Shown here: positions 51,626 to 60,383 of the stretch, one piece after another
Position numbering within the stretch: position 1 is the first letter of the stretch
How the letters are laid out: every line of letters begins with the position of its first letter
Source of the DNA: Bacteroidales bacterium
GTDB lineage: Bacteria > Bacteroidota > Bacteroidia > Bacteroidales > UBA932
Length of the DNA stretch: 64,000 nucleotides
Direction of reading: 5' to 3'
NCBI GenBank assembly: GCA_029098505.1
Contig: JAQXOE010000010.1
Coordinates: 1 to 64,000 of the forward strand
The notes under the pieces: model-generated
What the model saw: the letters and a program-made list of their open reading frames with translations, nothing else
Database searches by the model: none
What the model was told of the DNA's origin: nothing
Made by a program: the position numbers and the translations under genes

Positions 51626-53860
51626 ATGAAAACCCTTAAAAGATTTTTCCTCCTTATTCCAGCAGTTAGCATGGTTGCTTGCACTGCTCCGACTCCTCAG
51701 TCTGTGCTTACAAAGCACGATAAGGAAATCAATGAGATCATCTCCAAGATGACTCTCGAAGAGAAGGTTGAAATGCTTCATAGCAAGACTAACATGTCTT
51801 CGGAAGGCGTCCCTTCACAGAACATTCAGGACATCAAGTATTGCGACGGACCATTCGGTATCCGCGAGGAAGGACTTCCTAACAGTTTCGCTTCAGCTGG
51901 CTGGCAGCTCGACTCTGCTACCTATTTCCCTACAGGTTCGGCTCTCGCAGCCACTTGGTCACCGGAGCTTGCATACAAGTACGGTACCGGTATGGGTAAA
52001 GAGGCTCGCCTCAGAGGTAAGGATGTCATTCTCGGACCTGCAATCAATATCCAGAGGCTCCCTGTAGGCGGACGTTCTTACGAGTACCTTAGCGAGGACC
52101 CTGCACTTAGCGCAGCCCTTTCAGTAGGTTATGTGAAGGGTGTTCAGGATGCTGGAACAGCAGCCTGTATCAAGCACTTCGCTGTGAACAGCCAGGAGAC
52201 CAACCGCGGTTCAGTCAATGCTGTTGTTGACGAGCGCGTACTCCGTGAGATTTATCTCAAGCCTTTCCAGGACGCTGTCGAGAAGGCTGGAGCTATGGTC
52301 GTGATGCCTGCATACAACAAGGTGAACGGAGCATATTGCTCTGAGAACAATCACCTCAACAATGAGATTCTCCGCGGTGAGTGGGGATTCAAGGGCTTCA
52401 CTGTTTCAGACTGGGGCGGTACCCACAGCACTATGGGTGCAGCTCTCGGCGGACTTAATGTCCAGATGACAGGCAGTACCTATCTCGGACCTGCCCTCAT
52501 TGACTCAGTAAAGGCCGGAAAGGTTCCTGAGAGTGTTGTTGATGACAAGGTTCGCGAGATTCTCCGTGTCCGTTTCGCTATTGAGGCTATCCCTGAATCA
52601 GAGGCTAATCTCGTTATGACCTCACAGCCTGAGAGCCAGAAGATCGCTTATGAAGTGGCTCAGAAGTCTATCGTCCTCCTCCAGAACGACGGTATTCTCC
52701 CTATCGCAAAGAATGCGAAGGTGGCTGTAATCGGCCTCAATGCCAAGGCTTCGACTGCAGCCGGCGGTATGGGTGCAGGTGTAAAGACTCTCTATGAGGT
52801 TACTCCATTCGACGGTATTATGAACCACGCAGAGGGTGAGGTAAGCTATGCTCAGGCTTACAAGAACTATATGGGTATGTTCGGCAGATTCAGAGCTTCC
52901 GAGCCTGGTGCAAACATTGCCCTCGAAATCAATGAGGCTCCGGATCCTGAACTCGTTGCAGAGGCTGTTAAGGCTGCTGCCGAGGCTGATGTAGTCCTCT
53001 ATTTCATCGGAACCAATAAGTCAATCGAGAGCGAAGGCTCGGACCGTAAGGACATTGATCTCCCTGTAGGCCAGAACGAGATTCTCGATGCTATTGCAGC
53101 TGTAAACAGCAATATCGTATCCATCGTCATTTCAGGTGGTCCTTGTGATCTCCGTCACGCTTCTGAGAAGTCAAGAGCTATCCTTCAGGGCTGGTGGAAC
53201 GGTCTCGAGGGTGGAAATGCTCTCGCAGAGGTTATCTACGGCGAGATTGCCCCTTCTGGAAAGCTCCCTATGACCTTCCCTGCAAAGCTTCAGGATTCTC
53301 CTGCATTCGCACTTGACAACTTCCCTCAGAAAGTTGAGACCCAGGGTGACCTCTTCGGAAACCAGTATCGTCAGGATGTTCAGGGCCAGAATCAGTTCAG
53401 AATGCAGCGTGTTGCTCCTGATGCTCTCTATACCGAGGGTTCTCTCGTAGGCTACCGCTGGTTCGACACTAAGGGCATTGCTCCACTTTTCGCATTCGGT
53501 CACGGTCTTTCATATGTTGATTTCAACTATTCTGATATGAGCGCTAAAGCAAGCAAGAAGTCAGTGACTGTAAGCTTCAAGCTCAGCAATACCGGCTCAA
53601 TGGATGCTGATGAGGTTGCTCAGCTTTATGTACACAGACTTGATTCAAAGGTTGAGTGGCCGGAGAAGGAGCTCAAGGCATTCAAGAGAGTGACCGTTCC
53701 TGCAGGTCAGACTGTACAGGTTGAGCTTGAAATCCCTGTTGAGGAACTCCGCTACTGGGATGAGAATACCAATGCCTGGACTCTTGAGCACGGAAAGATT
53801 GAACTTCGTCTCGGAGCTGCTGCGGATGATATCCGTCTTACCTCAACGGTTTCTATCTAG
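51626..53860 (+). CDS. GH3 family glycoside hydrolase lipoprotein
   Basis: The 744-residue lipoprotein (SMVACTA lipobox, Cys about residue 19) has the GH3 N-terminal barrel with KHFAVNSQETNRGSVNAVVDERVLREIYLKPF and the nucleophile Asp in GFTVSDWGGTHS (about residue 273), the alpha/beta sandwich domain (VLYFIGTNKSIESEGSDRKDIDLPVGQNEIL) and a C-terminal fibronectin-III-like domain (VAQLYVHRLDSKVEWPEKELKAFKRV). Members cleave beta-glucosides, beta-xylosides or related terminal sugars; the exact specificity cannot be read. It is the first gene of the locus controlled by the adjacent HTCS and is followed by SusC after a 70-bp gap with a hairpin. Confidence 0.95.
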   Translation: MKTLKRFFLLIPAVSMVACTAPTPQSVLTKHDKEINEIISKMTLEEKVEMLHSKTNMSSEGVPSQNIQDIKYCDGPFGIREEGLPNSFASAGWQLDSATYFPTGSALAATWSPELAYKYGTGMGKEARLRGKDVILGPAINIQRLPVGGRSYEYLSEDPALSAALSVGYVKGVQDAGTAACIKHFAVNSQETNRGSVNAVVDERVLREIYLKPFQDAVEKAGAMVVMPAYNKVNGAYCSENNHLNNEILRGEWGFKGFTVSDWGGTHSTMGAALGGLNVQMTGSTYLGPALIDSVKAGKVPESVVDDKVREILRVRFAIEAIPESEANLVMTSQPESQKIAYEVAQKSIVLLQNDGILPIAKNAKVAVIGLNAKASTAAGGMGAGVKTLYEVTPFDGIMNHAEGEVSYAQAYKNYMGMFGRFRASEPGANIALEINEAPDPELVAEAVKAAAEADVVLYFIGTNKSIESEGSDRKDIDLPVGQNEILDAIAAVNSNIVSIVISGGPCDLRHASEKSRAILQGWWNGLEGGNALAEVIYGEIAPSGKLPMTFPAKLQDSPAFALDNFPQKVETQGDLFGNQYRQDVQGQNQFRMQRVAPDALYTEGSLVGYRWFDTKGIAPLFAFGHGLSYVDFNYSDMSAKASKKSVTVSFKLSNTGSMDADEVAQLYVHRLDSKVEWPEKELKAFKRVTVPAGQTVQVELEIPVEELRYWDENTNAWTLEHGKIELRLGAAADDIRLTSTVSI

Positions 53861-53870
53861 ACTATATAGT

Positions 53871-53904
53871 ATCCATCCCGGATTAGTCTCCGGGGTGGAT
53901 TTAT
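53871..53904 (+). terminator. Intercistronic hairpin between GH3 and SusC
   Basis: A 12-bp stem ATCCATCCCGGA/TCCGGGGTGGAT (one G-U pair) with a 6-base loop is followed only by TTATTAC. It may be a partial terminator or an mRNA-stabilising structure that sets different levels of GH3 and SusC. Confidence 0.55.
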
Positions 53905-53930
53905 TACACTAATACAAACCAACATTTTTT

Positions 53931-56900
53931 ATGAAAATCAAACAAAGATTAATGAAATTATTCTGCGCTTTGGTGCTGGGATTGTCTTTGACTGTTTCCG
54001 CACTTGCACAGTCGCTTACCGTTAAAGTTACGGTATCCGATGAGTTTGGCCCTCTTCCGGGAGCCAGCGTGCTGCAGAAGGGAACAACAAACGGTGCTAC
54101 AACCGATCTTGAAGGTCTTGCTTCAATTTCTGGCTTGAAGGCCGGCGACGTACTCGAGATTTCATTCCTTGGAATGACTACCAAGGAAGTGACTGTCGGT
54201 ACAAAGACTGACATCAAGGTTACTTTGCAGGAAGATACCCAGCTTCTTGAAGAGACTGTCGTAGTCGGTTATGGTGTCCAGAAGAAGGAATCCCTCACAG
54301 GAGCTATTTCACAGATCCGCTCTGAAGATATTACCAACACCAAGAGCGTCGATGCTCTCCTTTCTCTCCAGGGAAAGGTTCCGGGACTTCAGATTCGTGA
54401 TACCGGTGGTAAGCCTGGTCAGTTCGGTACTGAGCTCTCTCTCCGCGGTTACGGTACCCCTATGATTGTTGTCGATGGTGTTGTACGTAGCTCAACTATG
54501 GTCCGCAAGCAGCAGACTGGCTATGTATCCAGCGCCAAGGCTCTTGAGACCTACAATGATATGTCAGTTCTCCAGGAGCTCAACCCTGAAGATATCGAGA
54601 GTGTATCAGTCCTCAAGGATGCTTCCGCAGCCATCTACGGTCTGGGTGCAGCCAATGGTGTGATTCTCATCACTACCAAGAAGGGTAAGGCACAGAAGCC
54701 TTCAGTTTCATTCTCTGCTTCTGTTCGTCTCACAGAGCCTGTAACCAACCACGATGTAGAGGATTGGGGCAATTATATGCGCTATGACAATGCTATGGCA
54801 AGACAGGTCGGTATGCAGCCTAAGTACAACGATGACGAGCTCAAGGCATATGAGACCGGCAAGTGGGCTGCTGACGGCATCACTCCATACAACCTTCCTT
54901 ACCACACAGGTGACGAATATGTTCACTTCGACTGGTATGACTATACTGTAAAGAAGGTTGCTGTCAACCAGAACTACAACTTCTCTCTCCGCGGAGGTAC
55001 CGAGAAAATCAGCTATTATCTCGGTGTAGGCTATTCAGACGATTCTTCAATTCTCAGAACCGACAATTACGCCTACAATCGTATCAATCTCAGCGGTAAT
55101 GTGACTGCTGCCATTACTGACAACCTCACTTTGACCTATACTATGGCAATGCGTAACTCAAACCAGAATACGCTTGCAGACCCTAACATTGACTGGAATA
55201 TCCAGTATTACATCCTCGCTACCCAGCCTTGGATGGAGCCACATCCGAAGGGTGACGACTCTCACTGGTCAAACACCAATGAAATGATGAACGCCGGTGC
55301 TATCTTCAATGACTCCGGCTATGCAAAGAACGATACCCGTGTTTTCAACAACACTCTCGACCTCAAGTACAACGCACCATTCCTGAAGGGCCTTACCTTC
55401 CAGCTTTCAGGTGCTTATGACTACAATACTCTCAAGTCACAGACCTTGATGCTCAAGTATGACGTTTACGATTATGCTACCAATACCTACGCAGGTTCTG
55501 TAAAGACTTCAAATGAGTACTCGGAGCTTTGGACCAATAATACACGTCTCTATGCTCGTGCACAGGCCAACTACAACAAGCAGTTCGGAAAGCACAATAT
55601 AGCTGCTACCCTCGCTGCCGAAGTAACAAAGAACGACCGCGCACAGGCTCAGCTCAGCCGTAAGTACGGTGCTACTGACCAGGAATCATTCGTTACCCAC
55701 GACGTGATCGATCAGGGTATCAAATCCACAGGTGAGAATGCAGGTACACGTTCGGATTCAGCTACCGCGGGTTACATCTCCCGCCTCAGCTACAACTATG
55801 CGGGCAAATATCTCGCAGAGGTAATGGGCCGTTATGACGGTACCTACGTATATCAGAAGGGCAAGAGATGGGGTTTCTTCCCATCATACTCCCTCGGTTG
55901 GAGAATCTCAGAAGAGGACTTCTTCAAGAACAACATCAAGTTCATCAACAACCTCAAGTTCCGTTGGTCAGACGGTTTCACCGGTATGACCCAGGGCTCA
56001 CCATACGCATACCTCAACGGTTATACATCAAGCGGCAGCTGGGTATTTACTGATGGTGCTACTACCCCTGGCTATGTGAACTCTACAGTCGCTAATACCA
56101 TCCTCACTTGGGCTGATGTCCGTATGATGGACTTCGGTGTCGACTTCGGCCTCTGGCACGGCAAGCTCGACGGTTCATTCGACTGGTTCAAGCGCAAGAC
56201 CACCGGTATTGCAGCCACACCTTCAGTGATGGTTCCTGACTTCTATGGCGTTTCCCTTCCTTCTTCAAACCTCAACAGCATGGAGAACGAGGGTCTCGAA
56301 ATGTCACTTTCTTCAAACGGAAACATAGGCGAGTTCAGCTACCGTATCGGTGCTTCCCTCACTTATTCACGTACCCGTATGACCTACATCGAGTCTGAGC
56401 TCACCAAGAAGTACAAGTCTTCAATGGACTATTGGAAGAACAATACTCTCAACAGATGGAGCAATGCCCGTTCTGCATCACGCTATGAGTGGACCGGTGA
56501 CCGCATCACCTGTCTTGACGATGCTTCAAATCTTTCAGTACTCTATTCTGTAAGCAAGAAGGAAGGTAATACCACTATGGTTCCTGGACAGTACCTCTTC
56601 GTTGACCGTGACGGTGACGGTTACATCACAGATATGGATAAATTCTTTATCTGGGGTGATTCCAACCCGCCTCTCCAGTTCGGTCTCAATATGAGCGGAC
56701 GTTACAGAAACTTCGACTTCTCTATGGTATTCTCAGGAGCTTCACTCAAGTCCAAGTCATTCAGCCTTACTTCATACGCAGGCTTCGGTTACCTCTATCA
56801 GCTGCCTAAGATGTACTCTCGTGACAGCTACCAGATGGTAAACTATGATGACGACCCTTGGGATCCTAATACAGAGTGGAAAGAAGGCTACTGGCCTGTA

Positions 56901-57209
56901 CTCGGAAAGGTATCTCAGGCTACTGCAGCCCTTCCATTCGTAGGTTACTCGGATTCTCAGCCTTACAATAATGTAAATGCTACTTACCTCCGCCTCAAGT
57001 CTCTCGAGCTTGGTTATTCAATCTCTCCAAAGATTCTCAAGCAGGTAGGTATCAAGAGTACCCGTGTATTCTTCAACGGCGGCAACCTCTTCACCCTCTG
57101 CAACAGGAACCTTCGTTTCATCGATCCTGAGTCAGTAGATAACGGTCGTGCCGGCGGTACCTTCCAGATCAACAGAACTTACAACTTCGGTGTAAATCTT
57201 AACTTCTAA
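53931..57209 (+). CDS. SusC/RagA-family TonB-linked transporter, pair 1
   Basis: The 1092-residue outer-membrane transporter has a signal peptide (ending SALAQ), a carboxypeptidase-regulatory-like domain (~27-105, TVSDEFGPLPGASVLQKGTTNGATTDLEG), a TonB box-like segment (ETVVVGYGVQKKESLTGAIS), a plug (LQGKVPGLQIRD, IESVSVLKDASAAIYG) and a beta-barrel ending in YNFGVNLNF. It carries the SusC markers VVVGYG and LKDASAAIYG that the Oar-like receptors lack. It forms a pair with the SusD-like lipoprotein 11 bp downstream and imports oligosaccharides. Confidence 0.96.
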   Translation: MKIKQRLMKLFCALVLGLSLTVSALAQSLTVKVTVSDEFGPLPGASVLQKGTTNGATTDLEGLASISGLKAGDVLEISFLGMTTKEVTVGTKTDIKVTLQEDTQLLEETVVVGYGVQKKESLTGAISQIRSEDITNTKSVDALLSLQGKVPGLQIRDTGGKPGQFGTELSLRGYGTPMIVVDGVVRSSTMVRKQQTGYVSSAKALETYNDMSVLQELNPEDIESVSVLKDASAAIYGLGAANGVILITTKKGKAQKPSVSFSASVRLTEPVTNHDVEDWGNYMRYDNAMARQVGMQPKYNDDELKAYETGKWAADGITPYNLPYHTGDEYVHFDWYDYTVKKVAVNQNYNFSLRGGTEKISYYLGVGYSDDSSILRTDNYAYNRINLSGNVTAAITDNLTLTYTMAMRNSNQNTLADPNIDWNIQYYILATQPWMEPHPKGDDSHWSNTNEMMNAGAIFNDSGYAKNDTRVFNNTLDLKYNAPFLKGLTFQLSGAYDYNTLKSQTLMLKYDVYDYATNTYAGSVKTSNEYSELWTNNTRLYARAQANYNKQFGKHNIAATLAAEVTKNDRAQAQLSRKYGATDQESFVTHDVIDQGIKSTGENAGTRSDSATAGYISRLSYNYAGKYLAEVMGRYDGTYVYQKGKRWGFFPSYSLGWRISEEDFFKNNIKFINNLKFRWSDGFTGMTQGSPYAYLNGYTSSGSWVFTDGATTPGYVNSTVANTILTWADVRMMDFGVDFGLWHGKLDGSFDWFKRKTTGIAATPSVMVPDFYGVSLPSSNLNSMENEGLEMSLSSNGNIGEFSYRIGASLTYSRTRMTYIESELTKKYKSSMDYWKNNTLNRWSNARSASRYEWTGDRITCLDDASNLSVLYSVSKKEGNTTMVPGQYLFVDRDGDGYITDMDKFFIWGDSNPPLQFGLNMSGRYRNFDFSMVFSGASLKSKSFSLTSYAGFGYLYQLPKMYSRDSYQMVNYDDDPWDPNTEWKEGYWPVLGKVSQATAALPFVGYSDSQPYNNVNATYLRLKSLELGYSISPKILKQVGIKSTRVFFNGGNLFTLCNRNLRFIDPESVDNGRAGGTFQINRTYNFGVNLNF

Positions 57210-57220
57210 TATCCAGGTCA

Positions 57221-59191
57221 ATGAAAAAAGTATTTAAATATATAGCATTGGCAGCAGTTTCGACACTTGCACTCAGCTCTTGCGACTCAATCTTCGACAG
57301 TCTTGAGGGCGACAAGTCCAAAGTGGACAACGCTACAATGTTCGGAAGTGAGGCTGGTATCGTACGCGTGCTTTCGTCAATTTACCAGTACATTCCAATG
57401 GGCGCTTTCTCTGACAGTGACAAGCAGACTATGATTGCCAATGCCAGCCGCGACGTCCAGTCATATAGCAAAAGCATCAACACGTTCTGGGATTATACCA
57501 AGATGCGTAACATCAACAAGTTTATTGTCGATGTACAGGAAGCATATGAGAACGGTGTAATCAAGCAGGATGCTCTCAATGCCTATTTGGGCGAGGCAAT
57601 GTTCGTTCGCGCATATTGCTACTTCGCATCAGTTCGTGCATACGGCGGTATTCCTATCGTTGAGCAGCCTATGGACGATCTCTATGTCCCTGGCGGTGAT
57701 ATGTCGGCTCTCTATGTTCCGCGCAGCACTGAGAAGGACTCTTGGGATTACGTTATCGACCAGTTTGACAAGGCAGCTCAGCTCCTTCCTGAGACTTCTA
57801 TGTCTCAGATGCGTGTAAACAAGTATGTAGCATACGCATTCAAGGCAAAGGCAGCTCTTTGGGCAGCTTCTGTAGCCAAGTATAATGACCGTGCACCTCT
57901 CAACCCTAACTACAATGCGGTTAAGGAGAAGCTTACCTATATGGAGAAGGCTTGGGCAAACCAGTATTATGCTATTGCCAGCGAGGCTGCAAAGAAGGTT
58001 ATCGATTCAGGCAAGTACAAGCTTGCTGGTTATTCAGGACAGCCTCTCGGAGTCGAGGATGCAGTCAAGACTCTTAATGACCTCTTCCAGGTATGGGACG
58101 GCAGCGAAGGTCTTCTCGGAAGATCTTATGTGACAGGTCTTTCTACCGACAACAATGGTGTTGAGCAGGCTCAGGGCGGTAGCTGGGGTACAGCAAACCA
58201 GGTTACCTCAGGTTACCAAGGAGGTACATACTCTCTTACCCTCAACCTCGTTGAGGAGTACGATGACTATGCTGCTGACGGCTCACGCAAGTCAGGTAAG
58301 CTCGATACAGGTTGTGACGATGTTTATATCAACGGTGCCGAGAATGGAAAATTCAATGTCAATACACTTGGCCAGTACAAGAGATACGCGAATGTTGAGG
58401 ATATCTTCGCCAACAAGGATGCCCGTTTCAAGGCTTGGATTGTTTATCCTGGATGTGAGTTCCGCGGAACCAAGATTCATATGCAGGGAGGTATGGTAAA
58501 ACCTGACGGAAGCGTTTCTATCTACCCTGGTGATAACGGTGCAGTGGAGAAGAATGGTGTAGCTTACTATCCATATGGTGGACAGGCTGACCAGAACTCA
58601 GCATTCTTCAAGCTCGCAACCGACAAGAATGACAACAACCGTTCTTCTTATCCTTTCGTTCCAAGAAAGTATATGAACCAGAACGCTTGCTCATTCTTCA
58701 ACCAGACTCCTTGGTACGATATGCGTTACTCAGAGGTTCTCCTCATCTACGCTGAGGCTTATGCAGAGGGTGGTGCAGGTGACGCTGCTCTTGCAAGCAA
58801 GTGTCTCAATGATGTCCGTCACCGTGCCGGTTTCACCGACAACGTTGAGCCTAATATCGACAATATCCTCCACGAGTACAAGGTTGAGTTCGCTATGGAG
58901 AACAAACTTCCTGAGGTTCTCTGCAGAAGACGCTCACTCTTCAACGGTATAGATGTTTATGACCACGAGGGCGAGAAGCAGAACAAGGAAATCGTTGTTC
59001 CTATCGTTGACCTCAGCGGTGACCAGGCTCAGTACATTTATGTACGCACACTCTCAATGTTCGGTACTCCTACCAACGTGGAGATGAAGCAGGGTACCAT
59101 CAAGTGGGGAGGTATCAACGGTAAGACTTACTACAACAGCATTCCTAACTACGTTAAGAACAAGCTTACTGAAAACAACCTTGAGTATTAA
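57221..59191 (+). CDS. SusD/RagB-family surface glycan-binding lipoprotein, pair 1
   Basis: The 656-residue lipoprotein has a lipobox LALSSC (Cys about residue 21) and the SusD layout: N-terminal TPR-like helices (NAYLGEAMFVRAYCYFASVRAYGGIPIVEQPMD), a long middle insert and a C-terminal segment with DMRYSEVLLIYAEAYAEGG...LNDVRHRAGF and the FAMENKLPEVLCRRRSLFN region. It is longer than the usual 520-580 residues because of an insert around residues 270-480. It caps the SusC channel and binds the glycan. DUF3823-type protein follows. Confidence 0.95.
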   Translation: MKKVFKYIALAAVSTLALSSCDSIFDSLEGDKSKVDNATMFGSEAGIVRVLSSIYQYIPMGAFSDSDKQTMIANASRDVQSYSKSINTFWDYTKMRNINKFIVDVQEAYENGVIKQDALNAYLGEAMFVRAYCYFASVRAYGGIPIVEQPMDDLYVPGGDMSALYVPRSTEKDSWDYVIDQFDKAAQLLPETSMSQMRVNKYVAYAFKAKAALWAASVAKYNDRAPLNPNYNAVKEKLTYMEKAWANQYYAIASEAAKKVIDSGKYKLAGYSGQPLGVEDAVKTLNDLFQVWDGSEGLLGRSYVTGLSTDNNGVEQAQGGSWGTANQVTSGYQGGTYSLTLNLVEEYDDYAADGSRKSGKLDTGCDDVYINGAENGKFNVNTLGQYKRYANVEDIFANKDARFKAWIVYPGCEFRGTKIHMQGGMVKPDGSVSIYPGDNGAVEKNGVAYYPYGGQADQNSAFFKLATDKNDNNRSSYPFVPRKYMNQNACSFFNQTPWYDMRYSEVLLIYAEAYAEGGAGDAALASKCLNDVRHRAGFTDNVEPNIDNILHEYKVEFAMENKLPEVLCRRRSLFNGIDVYDHEGEKQNKEIVVPIVDLSGDQAQYIYVRTLSMFGTPTNVEMKQGTIKWGGINGKTYYNSIPNYVKNKLTENNLEY

Positions 59192-59212
59192 AATCGGACT
59201 TTTTAGAACAAT

Positions 59213-60085
59213 ATGAAAAGAATTATAAATGCAATTTTGGCCTTGAGCCTCGTCGCATCCTTGACAGTGTCCTGCGACCTTTTCAAGCTTGACAATCAGG
59301 AAGGCCCTGATGCTCAGCTCGTAGGTAAGCTTATCGACCCTGCAGGCGAGCAGATTCAGGTTGAGGCTTGTCTTGTTGACTCCCGAATCATCTTCTGGGG
59401 CATCGTTTGGGGCGGCTCCATAGATTATAAGGGAGGAGTCCTCACAGTAATCGAGGACGTATCTGACCGCTGGGAGGATTCATTTGAGAAGCAGTACTGG
59501 TTCGTAAGATTCGACGGATCATATACCAACAATATGGTATTCGCCGGTAAGTATCAGGTCAACTTCGAGAAGATTCCGGTTTTCCAGGACAATGCTACCA
59601 CCAACATTGAGCTTAAGAAGGGTAAGAATGAGATTGACTTCACTCTTAGGCCATATTCTTATATCTATGATGAGAACATCAGCTACAATGACGGTGTAAT
59701 CACCGCGAAGTTCAAGGTTAAGTCAGGAGACCCTTCAAAGGCTGACTTCATCCGTAAGGTGGCTCTCTTCTCGAGCACATCTAACTTCGTTGGTTCATTT
59801 GCCAATGTCACCAAGGTGGAGATGGAGCCTAAGAAGAGCGGAAACTGGTGGGCACCTACCATCGAGCCTCTTCCTCTTGACACTGAGCTCACACTCACCA
59901 TCGATACAAAGAACGATACCACTGGTGAGTTCAAGTACGATCGTGACCACTATCTCCGCATCGGTGTAGTATTCGGTGACCAGGCCAAGACAATCAATCC
60001 TGAGGATATATACAACTTCTCTCCAATCTACAAGATGGACAGACAGCACAATATCACCAAGTACGATTGGGCAACAGCCAAGTAA
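59213..60085 (+). CDS. DUF3823-type lipoprotein
   Basis: The 290-residue lipoprotein (LTVSCD, Cys about residue 21) has an N-terminal Ig-like domain (QLVGKLIDPAGEQIQVEACLVDSRIIFWG) with FAGKYQVNFEKIPVF and a second beta domain (ISYNDGVITAKFKVKSGDPS, FIRKVALFSSTSNFVG). This matches the DUF3823 family, which nearly always follows SusCD pairs. It is thought to be an auxiliary surface glycan-binding protein. It is the last gene of this operon, with a terminator 65 bp downstream. Confidence 0.82.
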   Translation: MKRIINAILALSLVASLTVSCDLFKLDNQEGPDAQLVGKLIDPAGEQIQVEACLVDSRIIFWGIVWGGSIDYKGGVLTVIEDVSDRWEDSFEKQYWFVRFDGSYTNNMVFAGKYQVNFEKIPVFQDNATTNIELKKGKNEIDFTLRPYSYIYDENISYNDGVITAKFKVKSGDPSKADFIRKVALFSSTSNFVGSFANVTKVEMEPKKSGNWWAPTIEPLPLDTELTLTIDTKNDTTGEFKYDRDHYLRIGVVFGDQAKTINPEDIYNFSPIYKMDRQHNITKYDWATAK

Positions 60086-60149
60086 TCAAGAAAAAAATCA
60101 TATAGCCGACAGGCTAACTAAGATTTAACCTGTGTTTTAATGCAATCAG

Positions 60150-60184
60150 GGGGATGACAGGGTTTGTCATCCTCTTGTTTTTTT
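60150..60184 (+). terminator. Intrinsic terminator after the first SusCD operon
   Basis: A perfect 8-bp stem GGATGACA/TGTCATCC with a 5-base loop is followed by TCTTGTTTTTTTG. It separates the first SusCD unit from the second. Confidence 0.82.
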
Positions 60185-60230
60185 GTTTTTGTCACAATAT
60201 TTTCTTTTCCGTAAAAAATACTGCGTGTAT

Positions 60231-60261
60231 TTTGCCTTTATACGTTTTTTTAGTATCTTTG
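60231..60261 (+). promoter_or_regulatory. Promoter of the second SusCD operon
   Basis: TTTG (60231-60234), 19 bases, TATCTTTG (60254-60261): consensus match at both boxes. The start near 60268 leaves an untranslated leader of about 115 A/T-rich bases before the SusC gene. Unlike the GH3 promoter, it has a full -33 box, so it may work without the HTCS. Confidence 0.75.
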
Positions 60262-60383
60262 AAAAGATATTTAAAAGGATTTATACTAATCAACAATAAG
60301 CACAGAACACTAATCTCAAATTGATTTTTCTATTATTTAATAACTCTTACTAACCATTTTAATCACCTAACACAAAAACCAGT